Below, one piece after another: positions 36,782 to 46,189 of a stretch of DNA of 64,000 bases. Positions within the stretch are counted from its first letter, which is position 1. Each line of letters begins with the position of its first letter. The translations under genes and the position numbers were made by a program. This DNA is from Janibacter cremeus (GTDB lineage Bacteria > Actinomycetota > Actinomycetes > Actinomycetales > Dermatophilaceae): the NCBI RefSeq assembly GCF_029395675.1, contig NZ_CP115184.1, positions 2,914,001 to 2,978,000 of the forward strand, in the 5' to 3' direction. The notes beneath the pieces are model-generated. The model saw only the letters and a program-made list of their open reading frames with translations, was not told the origin of the DNA and did no database searches.

Positions 36782-37264
36782 ATGGATTTCACAGTCGGCG
36801 AGACGGTCGTGTACCCCCACCACGGGGCTGCTTTGATCGAAGAGATCAAGTTCCGAAAGATCAAGGGCGAGGACAAGCAGTACCTCAAGTTGAAGGTGGC
36901 ACAGGGCGACCTGACCATCGAGGTGCCCGCCGAGAACTGCGACCTCGTGGGTGTCCGCGATGTCGTCGGCAAGGAAGGGCTGGATCGGGTCTTCGAGGTG
37001 CTGCGCACGCCGCACGCCGAGGAGCCCACGAACTGGTCACGTCGCTACAAGGCCAACCTCGAGAAGCTGGCCTCCGGTGACGTCATCAAGGTCTCCGAGG
37101 TCGTCCGCGACCTCTGGCGCCGTGAGAAGGACCGCGGCCTGTCCGCGGGCGAGAAGCGGATGCTGGCCAAGGCGCGCCAGATCCTCGTCTCCGAGCTGGC
37201 ACTGGCGGAGAAGACGGACGAGGACAAGGCCGAGACCATCCTCGACGAGGTCCTCGCGTCCTGA
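36782..37264 (+). CDS. carD: RNA polymerase-binding transcription factor CarD
   Basis: The 160-residue protein is a textbook CarD. The N-terminal RNA-polymerase interaction domain ([36 protein letters not shown]) is followed by the helical DNA-binding domain with the Trp-containing segment [24 protein letters not shown] (in part), whose Trp wedges the upstream edge of the transcription bubble. It stabilises open complexes, chiefly at rRNA and growth promoters. ispD follows 38 bases later, the standard gene order. Confidence 0.97.
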   Translation: MDFTVGETVVYPHHGAALIEEIKFRKIKGEDKQYLKLKVAQGDLTIEVPAENCDLVGVRDVVGKEGLDRVFEVLRTPHAEEPTNWSRRYKANLEKLASGDVIKVSEVVRDLWRREKDRGLSAGEKRMLAKARQILVSELALAEKTDEDKAETILDEVLAS

Positions 37265-37302
37265 ACCACCCACTCATCGACGACGCCCACACCGACTCCG
37301 GT

Positions 37303-37971
37303 GTGGGCGTCGTCGTCGTGGCAGCCGGGTCCGGCAGGCGGTTGGGTGCCGATCGACCCAAGGCCTTCGTCGAGCTCGCGGGGGTGACGCTGCTCGAGCA
37401 CGCGCTGCGCGGCGTGGTCGCCGCGGGCGTCGACGAGGTGGTCGTGGTCGTCCCGGCCGACCTGGTCACGCAGGCGGACGCGGTCGCGGTACCCCTCGGC
37501 GGAGCCACGGGGCCGACGATGATCGTCGTCGCCGGTGGGGCCGAGCGCACCGACTCGGTCGCGGCCGGGCTGTCGGTCCTCTCCGAGAGGGTGCGCCTCG
37601 TGCTCGTCCACGACGCGGCCCGGTGCCTGACTCCCGTGGCCGTCTTCGAGCGTGTGCTCGCGGCGCTCGAGCGAGGGGCGAAGGGGGCGATCCCGGGGGT
37701 CCCCGTCGTGGACACGATCAAGACCGTCGATCCCGACGGGGCCATCACGGGCACCCCGTCGCGTGACTCGCTGCGTGCGGTGCAGACGCCGCAGGGGTTC
37801 CGGCGGGACGTGCTCGAGCAGGCCCACGCCTCAGGGGTGTCCGCGACCGACGACGCCGCGCTCGTCGAGGCGCTCGGTCACCGGGTCCTCGTCGTCGAGG
37901 GGGACCACCGCTCGCTGAAGATCACCACCCCCGAGGACCTCGCGCACGCCGAGCGCCTGCTGCGCGCCTGA
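37303..37971 (+). CDS. ispD: 2-C-methyl-D-erythritol 4-phosphate cytidylyltransferase
   Basis: The 222-residue protein has VVVAAGSGRRLGADRPKAF (CTP-binding loop), VHDAARCLTP, VVDTIKTVD and TPQGFRRDVLEQAH, all typical of IspD, third enzyme of the MEP isoprenoid pathway. It is 38 bases downstream of carD. GTG 37303 is the first in-frame start; no clear ribosome site precedes it, and a short inverted repeat CACACC/GGTGTG (37288-37305) covers it, so translation may depend on RNA structure. Its partner ispF is at 39155. Confidence 0.94.
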   Translation: MGVVVVAAGSGRRLGADRPKAFVELAGVTLLEHALRGVVAAGVDEVVVVVPADLVTQADAVAVPLGGATGPTMIVVAGGAERTDSVAAGLSVLSERVRLVLVHDAARCLTPVAVFERVLAALERGAKGAIPGVPVVDTIKTVDPDGAITGTPSRDSLRAVQTPQGFRRDVLEQAHASGVSATDDAALVEALGHRVLVVEGDHRSLKITTPEDLAHAERLLRA

Positions 37972-37974
37972 TGT

Positions 37975-38025
37975 GCAACTGCTTAGGCAGTTGCGATCCC
38001 TGTACGCAACTGCTTAGGCAGTTGC
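37975..38025. repeat. Two tandem copies of the GCAACTGC palindrome between convergent genes
   Basis: GCAACTGCTTAGGCAGTTGC occurs at 37975-37994 and again at 38006-38025, 31 bases apart. The first is four bases after the ispD stop. The second contains the TAA stop codon of the convergent monooxygenase. The same palindrome with the complementary loop is at 10543. Likely a two-way 3'-end element. Confidence 0.8.
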
Positions 38026-39078
38026 AGAGGGTCGTAAGAGGTGGCGCCGCACGGCCAGGGCAGCGGCGCGGCCGGCCCGGTTGCCCCCGATGGTGCTCGC
38101 TGACGGCCCGTAGCCAACCAGCTGCACCCGGGGGTCGACGGCGCTGGTCAGCGAGGTCTGCACGTCCGTGCTCCCGGGCAGGAGCGCGATGCCGCCCTCG
38201 GGGCTGCGCAGGCCCAAGGGCGCCAGGTGGCGCACCGCGGGACGGAAACCGGTGGCCCACAGGATCGCGTCGACCCGCTCGAAGGTCCCGTCCGCCCACC
38301 GCACCCCGTCCCGCTCGATCCGCTCGAACATCGGCCGCCGCCGGTCGTAGACACCGGTGCGGGCCGCGGCCATCTCCTGCGGACGCAGCGCCAGCCCGGT
38401 CACCGACACGACGCTGGCCGGCGGACGACCCGCCCGCACCCGCTCCTGGACGAGCTCGATCGCCTCGCGACCGGAGAACTCCCCGTCGGTCCACACCGGC
38501 TCGCGCCGGGTCACCCAGATGACGTGGGCGATCATGGCGATCTCGCCGATGAACTGCACGGCGGACGCGCCACCGCCGACGACGAGCACGCGCTTGCCCC
38601 GGAAGTGCTCCGCCCCCGGGTAGGCGACGGTGTGCCACTGCTCCCCGGCGAAGTCCCGCTGGCCGGGGTAGGCCGGGATGAACGGTCGCGTCCACGTCCC
38701 CGTGGCATTGACCAGCGTGCGCGTGGTCCAGGACCGCCCTCCGGCGTGGACCACGAGCAGCCCGTCCTCGTCCCGTACCCGGTCGACGTGGACCGGCCGC
38801 AGCACCGGGAGCTCGTGGGTGGCCTCGTACTCGTCGAACCACTCGGCGATGACCTCGTTGGCCCGGTCGCCGGACCCGCCCGGAGCGGGCGCGTCCGGCA
38901 GGTCCGCGACACCGTGGACGTCGTCCATCGACAGCGAGTCCCAGCGGTGCTGCCACGCGCCACCGGGGCGGGTGTTCGCGTCGAGGACCACGTGCTCGAT
39001 GCCCAGGCGGCGCAGGTGGAAGGACGCGGACAGACCTCCTTGGCCCGCACCGATGACGACCGAGTCGTGGATCTGCAC
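38014..39078 (-). CDS. Flavin-containing monooxygenase-like NAD(P)/FAD oxidoreductase
   Basis: The 354-residue protein has an FAD GxGxxG ([20 protein letters not shown]), a second dinucleotide site ([18 protein letters not shown]) and the late [14 protein letters not shown] motif, as in flavin monooxygenases and YhiN/CzcO-like oxidoreductases. Substrate unknown. GTG 39078 is set by TAGCGT (39091-39086), seven bases upstream (leaderless). It sits on the opposite strand between ispD and ispF, which are normally adjacent, and its stop lies inside a palindromic repeat, so it was probably inserted here. Confidence 0.85.
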   Translation of the reverse strand: MQIHDSVVIGAGQGGLSASFHLRRLGIEHVVLDANTRPGGAWQHRWDSLSMDDVHGVADLPDAPAPGGSGDRANEVIAEWFDEYEATHELPVLRPVHVDRVRDEDGLLVVHAGGRSWTTRTLVNATGTWTRPFIPAYPGQRDFAGEQWHTVAYPGAEHFRGKRVLVVGGGASAVQFIGEIAMIAHVIWVTRREPVWTDGEFSGREAIELVQERVRAGRPPASVVSVTGLALRPQEMAAARTGVYDRRRPMFERIERDGVRWADGTFERVDAILWATGFRPAVRHLAPLGLRSPEGGIALLPGSTDVQTSLTSAVDPRVQLVGYGPSASTIGGNRAGRAAALAVRRHLLRPSATA

Positions 39079-39097
39079 GGACTCCACGCTAGACGCC

Positions 39098-39137
39098 CTC
39101 GCGAGCGGGGCCGGTTCTCCTCGCGAGCGGGGTCGGT
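39098..39137. repeat. Two 18-bp direct repeats in the monooxygenase-ispF divergent promoter region
   Basis: CTCGCGAGCGGGGYCGGT occurs at 39098 and 39120 (period 22, two helical turns). Each contains the palindrome CTCGCGAG. Placement between divergent starts suggests a cooperative repressor or activator site. Confidence 0.6.
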
Positions 39138-39154
39138 GCTGCGAGACTGGCGCC

Positions 39155-39649
39155 ATGACTGCCCTGCCCCGTACCGGGATCGGTGTCGACGTCCATGCCT
39201 TCGCCGAGCCCGGCTCCGGCCGCGAGCTGTGGGTCGGGGGACTGCTGTGGCCGGGCGAGGTCGGCCTCGAGGGGCACTCCGACGCCGACATCGCCTGCCA
39301 CGCGGCCTGCGACGCGCTCTTCTCGGCCGCCGGGATCGGGGACCTCGGCGCCCACTTCGGGACCGGGAGGCCCGAGCTCGCCGGTGCCTCCGGACTCACC
39401 CTGCTGACCGAGGCGGCGCGGCTCGTCGGCGAGGCCGGCTTCGAGATCGGCAACGTCGCGGTGCAGGTCGTCGGCAACCGGCCCAAGGTCGGCACCCGCC
39501 GCGACGAGGCCCAGACGGCCATGTCGCAGGCGTGCGGCGCTCCGGTCAGCCTGAGTGGCACGACGTCCGACGCCCTGGGCCTCACCGGCCGTGGGGAGGG
39601 CGCGGCCGCCCTGGCCACCGCGCTCGTCGTCCCGGCCCGGGGGGCCTGA
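39155..39649 (+). CDS. ispF: 2-C-methyl-D-erythritol 2,4-cyclodiphosphate synthase
   Basis: The 164-residue protein has the IspF zinc ligands in GIGVDVHAF (Asp, His) and [17 protein letters not shown], the second-site [11 protein letters not shown] and the late [10 protein letters not shown] and [14 protein letters not shown]. It closes the cyclodiphosphate ring in the MEP pathway. ATG 39155 has GAGACT six bases upstream, a near match to the leaderless -10. Its own promoter is needed because ispD is separated from it by an opposite-strand gene. Confidence 0.95.
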   Translation: MTALPRTGIGVDVHAFAEPGSGRELWVGGLLWPGEVGLEGHSDADIACHAACDALFSAAGIGDLGAHFGTGRPELAGASGLTLLTEAARLVGEAGFEIGNVAVQVVGNRPKVGTRRDEAQTAMSQACGAPVSLSGTTSDALGLTGRGEGAAALATALVVPARGA

Positions 39650-39692
39650 GGCGGCACCGCCCCGGGCGGTGGTGTCGTACGGTGTCGGTGTC

Positions 39693-40571
39693 ATGATCGG
39701 TCCCAGCAGCGTCGTTGATCTTCGGTCCCGCCTCGGGGAGGTCGGGTACCTGGCCGACGACGGCCTGGCGACCGTCACCCACCTCGCCATGGCGATGCAG
39801 CGGCCGCTCCTGCTCGAGGGTGAGCCCGGCACCGGCAAGACCGCGCTCGCCGAGGCCCTGGCCGAGTCCTTCGACCTGCCGCTGATCCGCCTGCAGTGCT
39901 ACGAGGGCATCGACGCCAGCCAGGCGCTCTACGACTGGGACTTCACCCGCCAGATCCTCCACCTGCGTGCCCTCGAGGCCACGGGGGAGGCGGTGGAGAC
40001 GAGCGTCGTCGAGCAGTCCCTCTTCGACGAGCGGTTCCTCATGGCCCGACCGATCCTGCGCGCCCTGCGGGAGAGTCCGGCTGTGCTCCTGGTCGACGAG
40101 ATCGACCGCGCCGACGACGAGTTCGAGGCCTTCCTCCTCGAGGTGCTCTCGACGTACCAGGTCTCGATCCCCGAGCTCGGGACGGTCCGCGCCGGGCAGC
40201 CGCCCATCGTCGTCCTGACCTCCAACCGGACCCGGGACCTGCACGACGCCCTGCGGCGACGCTGCCTCTACCACTGGCTCGAGCACCCCGGCCCCGAGCG
40301 CGAGACCGCGATCGTGCGTGCCCGGCTGCCGCAGGTGAGCGCCACGCTCACCGAGCGCGTCGTGGGCATCACGCAGCGCCTGCGCCCCGAGGGCGTGCTG
40401 ATGAAGCCGCCGGGGGTCGCCGAGACCCTCGACTGGGTGCGGGCCCTGCACGAGCTCGGCCGCACCGACATCGACCTGGAGTCGGCCTCGGCCACCATCG
40501 GGGCCCTCTGCAAGTACCGCGAGGACACCGACCGGGTGCGCGCGCTCCTGCCCGAGCTCGTCGGCGGGTGA
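39693..40571 (+). CDS. MoxR-type AAA+ ATPase
   Basis: The 292-residue ATPase has Walker A LEGEPGTGKTALAEAL, then LIRLQCYEGID, Walker B VLLVDEIDRADDEFEAFLLE and sensor-type VVLTSNRTRDLHDALRRRC, diagnostic of MoxR. These chaperone-like ATPases insert cofactors or remodel targets together with VWA proteins; the partner VWA gene starts seven bases downstream. The CoxD-like length and the CoxE-like partner suggest maturation of a metalloenzyme, but no molybdenum hydroxylase or other client gene is nearby. A -10 TACGGT (39678-39683) sits nine bases before ATG. Confidence 0.9.
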   Translation: MIGPSSVVDLRSRLGEVGYLADDGLATVTHLAMAMQRPLLLEGEPGTGKTALAEALAESFDLPLIRLQCYEGIDASQALYDWDFTRQILHLRALEATGEAVETSVVEQSLFDERFLMARPILRALRESPAVLLVDEIDRADDEFEAFLLEVLSTYQVSIPELGTVRAGQPPIVVLTSNRTRDLHDALRRRCLYHWLEHPGPERETAIVRARLPQVSATLTERVVGITQRLRPEGVLMKPPGVAETLDWVRALHELGRTDIDLESASATIGALCKYREDTDRVRALLPELVGG

Positions 40572-40577
40572 GTCGAC

Positions 40578-41690
40578 GTGGCCCCGGGGACCTCCGCCGA
40601 CCCGGTCGCCGGGCTCGTCGGCTTCACGGCTGCGTTGCGCGCCGCGGGCGTCCGGGCGGACCGGGCCAAGGACTTCGTCGAGGCGGTCGGTCACCTCGAC
40701 GTCGGGAGGCGTGAGGACGTCTACTGGGCCGGCCGGGCCACGTTGTGCGACGAGCCGGACGACATCCCCGTCTACGACCGTGTCTTCGCCCACTGGTTCG
40801 TCCCCGAGCGGGGGGACGACGCTCGCGTGCGGACGACCAGCGCCCATCAGATCAGTGTGGCGCCGCTCGACGTCGACGACCCCGGCGACGGCCAGCAGGA
40901 GGGCGACGGTGACGTGGTCACTGCCGTCGCCTCGACGATCGAGCAGCTGCGGCACCGGGATGTCGCCGAGCTCGCCCCGGACGAGCGAGCGCGCCTCAAC
41001 GCCCTGCTCGCGGGGCTGGACGCCCGTGGCCCGGTACGCCGCTCACGACGGCGCTACGCCTCGGCGCGCGGGGAGATCGACATCACCCGCACCGTCCGCG
41101 AGCAGCTGCGCCGGGGCGGTGAGCCGGGGCCCCTGCGCCGACGCACGCGGCGCGACCGCCCCCGACGGGTGGTCCTGCTCATCGACGTGTCCGGGTCGAT
41201 GGAGCCGTACGCGGACAGCCTGCTCCGCTTGGCGCACCGGGCGGTGGTCGCGGCTCCACGCACGACGGAGGTCTTCACGCTCGGCACGCGACTGACCAGG
41301 GTCACGCCGGCCATGCGCCACCACGACCCCGACCTCGTGCTGGCCGAGGCCGGGTCGATGGTGCCGGACTGGTCGGGCGGGACCCGATTGGGTGAGGTGC
41401 TGCGGGCCTTCGTGGACCGCTGGGGCCAGCGTGGGGTCGTTCGCGGCGCGGTCGTCGTGGTCGCCAGCGACGGCTGGGAGCGTGGAGGGGCGGAGCTGCT
41501 CGGCGAGCAGATGGCCCGGCTGCGTCGGCTGGCGCACGCGGTGGTCTGGGCGAACCCGCACCGGGGCAAGCCCGGCTACGCACCCGTCCAGGGCGGGATC
41601 ATCGCCGCCCTGCCGCACCTGGACGGGATGGTCGACGGGCACTCCTTGGCGGCCTTCGCAGAGCTGCTGGAGGTCGTCCGCGACGCCTGA
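40578..41690 (+). CDS. VWA-domain protein (CoxE-like), MoxR partner
   Basis: The 370-residue protein has a helical N-terminal half (FTAALRAAGVRADRAKDFVEAV, in part; DVYWAGRATLC), a basic linker (RRSRRRY...RRRTRRDRPRR) and a C-terminal von Willebrand A domain whose MIDAS opens LIDVSGSMEPYADSL, with VVVASDGWERGGAELL further on. Such CoxE-like proteins work with MoxR ATPases. GTG 40578 begins six bases after the moxR stop. Confidence 0.9.
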   Translation: MAPGTSADPVAGLVGFTAALRAAGVRADRAKDFVEAVGHLDVGRREDVYWAGRATLCDEPDDIPVYDRVFAHWFVPERGDDARVRTTSAHQISVAPLDVDDPGDGQQEGDGDVVTAVASTIEQLRHRDVAELAPDERARLNALLAGLDARGPVRRSRRRYASARGEIDITRTVREQLRRGGEPGPLRRRTRRDRPRRVVLLIDVSGSMEPYADSLLRLAHRAVVAAPRTTEVFTLGTRLTRVTPAMRHHDPDLVLAEAGSMVPDWSGGTRLGEVLRAFVDRWGQRGVVRGAVVVVASDGWERGGAELLGEQMARLRRLAHAVVWANPHRGKPGYAPVQGGIIAALPHLDGMVDGHSLAAFAELLEVVRDA

Positions 41691-41710
41691 GGGGCGCCGG
41701 CCCGGACGGG

Positions 41711-42415
41711 TCAGTGTCGGAGCACGGCGGCGAAGGCGGCCGCGACCGGGCGCCACGCGGCCTCCACGGCGGGTTCGGCTGCCTCGATCTCGGCGAGGAC
41801 CGCCGGGACGTCGACGTCGGCCAGCTCGCGGGTACCCACGTCCTTGCTCGCCCAGTCCGAGACGATCGCGCGGTCCGCCTCCGGGTGTCCCTGCACGCCC
41901 CACACCGTGGGTGCGAGACGGGCGAGCAGCAGGTCGCCGCGCTCGTTCGTCGCCAGCGGTGTTGCGCCCGAAGGGGGCTCGGTGACGATGTCGTCGTTCC
42001 ACTGCACCACGGGAGCGGCATCGGCAGCGGCCAGGACGGGGTCGCCGGCCAGTCCCGGGAAGCCGAGCACGGACAGGACGCCCAGGGTGCGCCCCGCCGG
42101 GTTGCGGCCGACCCGTCCACCCAGCGCCGACACGGCCAGCTGGTGGCCGAGGCAGATGCCGAGGACCGGCACCGCCCCCTTCGCCGCGGTGCGGATGAGC
42201 CCACGCGTGGCGGGCAGCCAGGGGGCCACCTCGTCGTCCGCGTGACCCATCTGCCCACCGAGGACGAGGAGGCCGTCGTGGCCGCTGAGGTCCTGCGGCA
42301 GGTCGTCCCCGGCGTACGGGCGGCGCACGTCGAGCGCGACCCCGGCCTCGGCGAGCCAGGTGCCCACGCGGCCCGGAGGGCAGGTCTGCTGGTGCTGGAC
42401 GACGAGGAGGGCCAT
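41711..42415 (-). CDS. Class I glutamine amidotransferase-like protein
   Basis: The 234-residue protein has the nucleophile elbow VLGICLGHQLAVSALGG (Cys) and the His-Glu pair in VWGVQGHPEADRAIV, so the amidotransferase triad is complete. There is no attached synthetase domain, and the closest style is stand-alone GuaA-like amidotransferases that hydrolyse gamma-glutamyl bonds. Substrate unknown. It is followed 20 bases away by the convergent VWA gene and preceded by a small regulator gene in the same direction. Confidence 0.85.
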   Translation of the reverse strand: MALLVVQHQQTCPPGRVGTWLAEAGVALDVRRPYAGDDLPQDLSGHDGLLVLGGQMGHADDEVAPWLPATRGLIRTAAKGAVPVLGICLGHQLAVSALGGRVGRNPAGRTLGVLSVLGFPGLAGDPVLAAADAAPVVQWNDDIVTEPPSGATPLATNERGDLLLARLAPTVWGVQGHPEADRAIVSDWASKDVGTRELADVDVPAVLAEIEAAEPAVEAAWRPVAAAFAAVLRH

Positions 42416-42425
42416 GGGCGGCAGG

Positions 42426-42764
42426 CTAACCCGCGGACGGGGGTGAGTTTCCCTCGCGGTCGCGCACCCGCAGGGAGGAGACCCGGGCCAGTCGCTGCAG
42501 CTCCGAGACGTGCCCGCACAGGGCCTCCCGGCCCTGCGTGGTGAGCGCCACCAGCGTCAGCCGTCGTCCCCGGCTGACCTCGCGCGAGGTCGTGACGTAC
42601 CCCGCGGCCTCGAGGCTGCTCAGGTGCTTGCTCAGCGCCGAGTCCGACAGGTCGAGGTCGTCGCGGATGCTCGCGAAGGGCATCCCTCGGGTCGGCGCGA
42701 GGAGGGCGCAGATCTGCAGTCGGTGGCGCTGGTGCACCACCGGGTCGAAGACCGGGCGCGGCAT
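42426..42764 (-). CDS. Winged-helix transcriptional regulator (MarR/ArsR-like)
   Basis: The 112-residue protein is a single winged helix: [43 protein letters not shown] (in part) and [22 protein letters not shown]. It resembles the stand-alone winged-helix proteins formerly called DUF2087/MarR-like. No metal-binding Cys cluster is seen, so the ligand is unknown. Leaderless: TACTCT (42776-42771) six bases before ATG 42764. It lies divergent from the mycothiol-dependent dehydrogenase gene and could regulate it. Confidence 0.82.
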   Translation of the reverse strand: MPRPVFDPVVHQRHRLQICALLAPTRGMPFASIRDDLDLSDSALSKHLSSLEAAGYVTTSREVSRGRRLTLVALTTQGREALCGHVSELQRLARVSSLRVRDREGNSPPSAG

Positions 42765-42931
42765 GCCCCCAGAGTAGGTGACTTGCCGCGGTGGAAAGTG
42801 CGGTGTCCCGCCGACGGCGCAGGCTGCGGGGGGTGGCCTCGAGGGCGCGGGCGACCCCCCGTCGTCCGTGGGCGAGGATGGGAGCCACAGCACCGGGGCT
42901 CTGCCCCCGACCCAGCGAAAGGAGTCGCGTC

Positions 42932-44017
42932 GTGTCCCAGACCGTCAAGGCAGTCATCGCCCGCTCGAAGGGGGCGGACGTCGAGCTCGTCGACATCGTC
43001 GTCCCCGACCCGGGACCGGGTGAGGCCGTCGTCAGCGTGCAGACCTGTGGGGTCTGCCACACCGACCTGCACTACCGGGAGGGCGGGATCAACGACGAGT
43101 TCCCCTTCCTCCTCGGCCACGAGGCCGCCGGCACCGTCGAGGCCGTGGGGGAGGGCGTCACGGACGTCGCCCCCGGTGACTTCGTCGTCCTCAACTGGCG
43201 CGCGGTGTGCGGCCAGTGTCGCGCCTGCGCGAAGGGCGAGCCGCAGTACTGCTTCGACACCCACAACGCGACGCAGAAGATGACCCTGACCGACGGCACC
43301 GAGTTGACGCCCGCGCTGGGCATCGGTGCCTTCGCGGAGAAGACGCTCGTCGCCGCCGGCCAGTGCACCAAGGTCGACCCCTCCGCCGACGCCGCCGCCG
43401 TGGGCCTGCTCGGTTGCGGTGTCATGGCCGGTTACGGCGCCGCGGTCAACACCGGCGGCGTCACCCGCGGTGACTCGGTCGCCGTCATCGGCTGCGGAGG
43501 CGTCGGCGACGCGGCCGTCGCGGGCGCCCACATCGCCGGGGCGACGACGATCATCGCCGTCGACACCGACCCGCGGAAGCTCGAGATCGCCAAGGGCTTC
43601 GGCGCCACGCACACGGTCGACGCGAGCAGCGAGGACACCGTCGAGCGCATCCGTGAGCTCACCGGCGGCTTCGGCGCGGACGTCGTCGTCGAGGCGGTCG
43701 GCCTGCCGCAGACGTACGAGCAGGCTTTCTACGCCCGCGACCTCGCCGGCACCGTCGTGCTCGTCGGCGTCCCGACACCGGAGAAGGAGGTCACCCTCCC
43801 GATGATCGACATCTTCGGTCGCGGCGGCGCCCTCAAGTCCAGCTGGTACGGCGACTGCCTGCCCAGCCGCGACTTCCCGGTGCTCGTCGACCTCTACCAG
43901 CAGGGACGCTTCGATCTCGACGCCTTCGTCACCGAGCGCATCGGCCTGGGGGACGTCGAGTCCGCCTTCGCGAAGATGCACGCCGGCGACGTCCTCCGCT
44001 CGGTGGTGGTCCTGTGA
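42932..44017 (+). CDS. S-(hydroxymethyl)mycothiol dehydrogenase / S-nitrosomycothiol reductase
   Basis: The 361-residue zinc alcohol dehydrogenase has the catalytic zinc site [16 protein letters not shown] and [15 protein letters not shown], four structural Cys in [15 protein letters not shown], and NAD-binding [14 protein letters not shown]. Residues and context match the mycothiol-dependent formaldehyde dehydrogenase/MSNO reductase (MscR). It is followed immediately by the metallo-beta-lactamase gene that always accompanies it, and mshA and mshD are in this window. The ribosome site is GAAAGGAG before GTG 42932. Confidence 0.92.
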   Translation: MSQTVKAVIARSKGADVELVDIVVPDPGPGEAVVSVQTCGVCHTDLHYREGGINDEFPFLLGHEAAGTVEAVGEGVTDVAPGDFVVLNWRAVCGQCRACAKGEPQYCFDTHNATQKMTLTDGTELTPALGIGAFAEKTLVAAGQCTKVDPSADAAAVGLLGCGVMAGYGAAVNTGGVTRGDSVAVIGCGGVGDAAVAGAHIAGATTIIAVDTDPRKLEIAKGFGATHTVDASSEDTVERIRELTGGFGADVVVEAVGLPQTYEQAFYARDLAGTVVLVGVPTPEKEVTLPMIDIFGRGGALKSSWYGDCLPSRDFPVLVDLYQQGRFDLDAFVTERIGLGDVESAFAKMHAGDVLRSVVVL

Positions 44018-44649
44018 CCGCCCGCATCGACAAGGTCGTCACGTCCGGCACCTTCGAGCTCGACGGCGGCTCGTGGGAGGTCGACAACAACGTCTGGATC
44101 GTCGGCGACGACAGCGAGTGCATCGTCCTGGACGCCGGGCACGAGGCCGGCCCCATCCTCGAGGCGATCGGGGACCGGAGGCTCGTCGCGGTCGTGTGCA
44201 CGCACGCGCACAACGACCACGTCAACGCCGCGGCCGATGTCGCCGACGCCATGCAGGCGCCGATCTGGGTGCACCCGGACGAGGCCCCGCTGTGGCGGAT
44301 GACCCATCCCGACCGGGCGCCCGACGGCGCGCTCGCCCACGGGCAGATCATCACTGTCGCGGGCACCGACCTGCACGTGCTGCACACCCCGGGCCACGCA
44401 CCGGGCGCCTGCTGCCTGCACGCGCCGGAGCTGGGTGTCGTCTTCTCGGGTGACACCCTCTTCGACGGCGGGCCCGGGGCCACGGGTGGCCGCTCGTACA
44501 GCGACTACGACCGGATCGTCACCTCGATCCGGGAGAAGCTGCTCGGACTCCCTGCGAACACCGTCGTGCACACCGGGCACGGGCCGGACACCACAATCGG
44601 TGCCGAGGTCGCGCGCGAGCCGGGGTGGGAGCGCCCCGAGGGCGCATAG
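44014..44649 (+). CDS. Metallo-beta-lactamase fold hydrolase paired with MscR
   Basis: The 211-residue protein has the MBL signature [12 protein letters not shown] (HxHxDH), then [22 protein letters not shown] and TGHGPDT, so both zinc sites look intact. Its gene overlaps the dehydrogenase by ATGA, a pairing conserved in actinobacteria, where it is proposed to hydrolyse S-formylmycothiol and complete formaldehyde oxidation. A hairpin terminator follows. Confidence 0.9.
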   Translation: MTARIDKVVTSGTFELDGGSWEVDNNVWIVGDDSECIVLDAGHEAGPILEAIGDRRLVAVVCTHAHNDHVNAAADVADAMQAPIWVHPDEAPLWRMTHPDRAPDGALAHGQIITVAGTDLHVLHTPGHAPGACCLHAPELGVVFSGDTLFDGGPGATGGRSYSDYDRIVTSIREKLLGLPANTVVHTGHGPDTTIGAEVAREPGWERPEGA

Positions 44650-44666
44650 GCGGTACCCGCCAACGA

Positions 44667-44701
44667 CGGGCGAAGGGAGCCCCGGTGGCCCCCTTCGCCC
44701 G
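44667..44701 (+). terminator. Terminator after the MscR-MBL operon
   Basis: Arms 44667-44681 and 44687-44701 pair at 14 of 15 positions. No U-run; both arms contain the GCGAAGGG/CCCTTCGC word common in this genome. Confidence 0.65.
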
Positions 44702-44758
44702 TCCTGCTCGAGCGGCCGGATGACCGCCCCGTCCGTCCGCGCCGTTAGCCTTGGGCCT

Positions 44759-46189
44759 GTGACCCTGCAGCTCTTCGACTCCGCCACACGCACCCAGCGC
44801 GACTTCGTCCCCGTCACCCCGGGTCGGGTGGGGATGTACATCTGTGGGCTGACGACGCAGGGCGCGCCGCACATCGGTCACCTGCGTTTCGCCGTGGCCT
44901 TCGACATCCTGCGGCGGTGGCTCGTGCGCGGGCACGGCTACGACGTCTCCCTCGTGCGCAATGTCACCGACATCGACGACAAGATCCTGCGCAAGGCCGC
45001 CGAGACGGGCGAGGACTGGTTCGCCCTCAGCTACCGCAACGAGCGCTACACCGCCGAGGCCCTCGACCTGCTCGGTGTGCTCCCCGCGACCTACGAGCCG
45101 CGCGCGACCGGGCACATCCCCGAGATGGTCACGCTCATCGACACCCTCGTCGAGCGGGGCCACGCCTACCCGGCCGAGGACGGCAGCGGTGACGTCTACT
45201 TCGACGTCAAGAGCTGGCCCGACTACGGCGAGCTGAGCAACCAGGGGCTCAACGACATGGTGGCGGCCGACGACGCGGACCCGCGCGGCAAGCGCGACCC
45301 GCGTGACTTCGCCCTGTGGAAGGGCCGCAAGGGGGAGGAGCCGACCAGCGCCAACTGGCCGACCCCCTACGGCGAGGGTCGTCCCGGGTGGCACCTCGAG
45401 TGCTCGGCCATGTCCCGCAAGTACCTCGGGGACACCTTCGACATCCACGGCGGCGGCATCGACCTGCGCTTCCCCCACCACGAGAACGAGCAGGCCCAGT
45501 CCCGCGCCGCGGGCTTCGGCTTCGCGAACTTCTGGCTGCACAACGGCTGGGTGACGGTCAAGGGCGAGAAGATGGGCAAGTCCCTCGGCAACGCCCTCGA
45601 GGTCCAGCACCTCGTGCGTGACCACGACCCGCTGACCGTGCGCTACTTCCTCACCGCCGCGCACTACCGCTCGATGATCGAGTACCACCCCGGCTCCCTC
45701 GACGAGGCGGGGTCGGCGGTGGAGCGCATCGCGGGCTTCCTGCGCCGTGCGCTGCCGGGCCAGCCGGTCGTCGAGGCGGACCCGCAGGTGGAGATCCCCG
45801 CGGAGTTCACCGAGTCGATGGACGACGACCTCGGGGTCGCCGGTGCTCTGGCCGTCATCCACGAGACCGTCCGCAAGGGCAACACCGCGCTGGACGAAGG
45901 GGGTCGGGCCGAGGCCGCGGAGATCGCCGCCACGGTGCTGGCGATGACCGACGTCCTCGGGATCAACCCGCTGTCCGCCACCTGGGGTGGCGCGGGCGGC
46001 AGCCGCGAGGAGGAGCTGCACGAGGCGCTCGACGCGCTCGTGCGCATGCAGGTCGACGCGCGCGCGGAGGCCCGCGCCGCGCGCGACTTCGAGACAGCCG
46101 ACCGGATCCGGGACGGTCTCGTCGAGGCCGGGATCACCGTCGAGGACACACCGGGCGGCGCCCGGTGGAGCCTGAGGAAGGAACACTGA
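44759..46189 (+). CDS. cysS: Cysteinyl-tRNA synthetase
   Basis: The 476-residue class I synthetase has the zinc Cys in [16 protein letters not shown] (HIGH motif), [12 protein letters not shown], the WHLECSAMS and HHENEQAQS zinc ligands and [10 protein letters not shown] (KMSKS variant). MshC, its mycothiol paralogue, was considered, but full length with the anticodon-binding C-terminus and the rlmB neighbour favour CysS. GTG 44759 is fixed by TAGCCT (44746-44751) seven bases upstream (leaderless). The stop shares a base with the rlmB start. Confidence 0.94.
   Translation: MTLQLFDSATRTQRDFVPVTPGRVGMYICGLTTQGAPHIGHLRFAVAFDILRRWLVRGHGYDVSLVRNVTDIDDKILRKAAETGEDWFALSYRNERYTAEALDLLGVLPATYEPRATGHIPEMVTLIDTLVERGHAYPAEDGSGDVYFDVKSWPDYGELSNQGLNDMVAADDADPRGKRDPRDFALWKGRKGEEPTSANWPTPYGEGRPGWHLECSAMSRKYLGDTFDIHGGGIDLRFPHHENEQAQSRAAGFGFANFWLHNGWVTVKGEKMGKSLGNALEVQHLVRDHDPLTVRYFLTAAHYRSMIEYHPGSLDEAGSAVERIAGFLRRALPGQPVVEADPQVEIPAEFTESMDDDLGVAGALAVIHETVRKGNTALDEGGRAEAAEIAATVLAMTDVLGINPLSATWGGAGGSREEELHEALDALVRMQVDARAEARAARDFETADRIRDGLVEAGITVEDTPGGARWSLRKEH

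Noticed and set aside
44759..46189. MshC instead of CysS
   Set aside because: The length, the C-terminal anticodon-binding region and the rlmB neighbour fit CysS. MshC usually has a shorter C-terminus and other neighbours.
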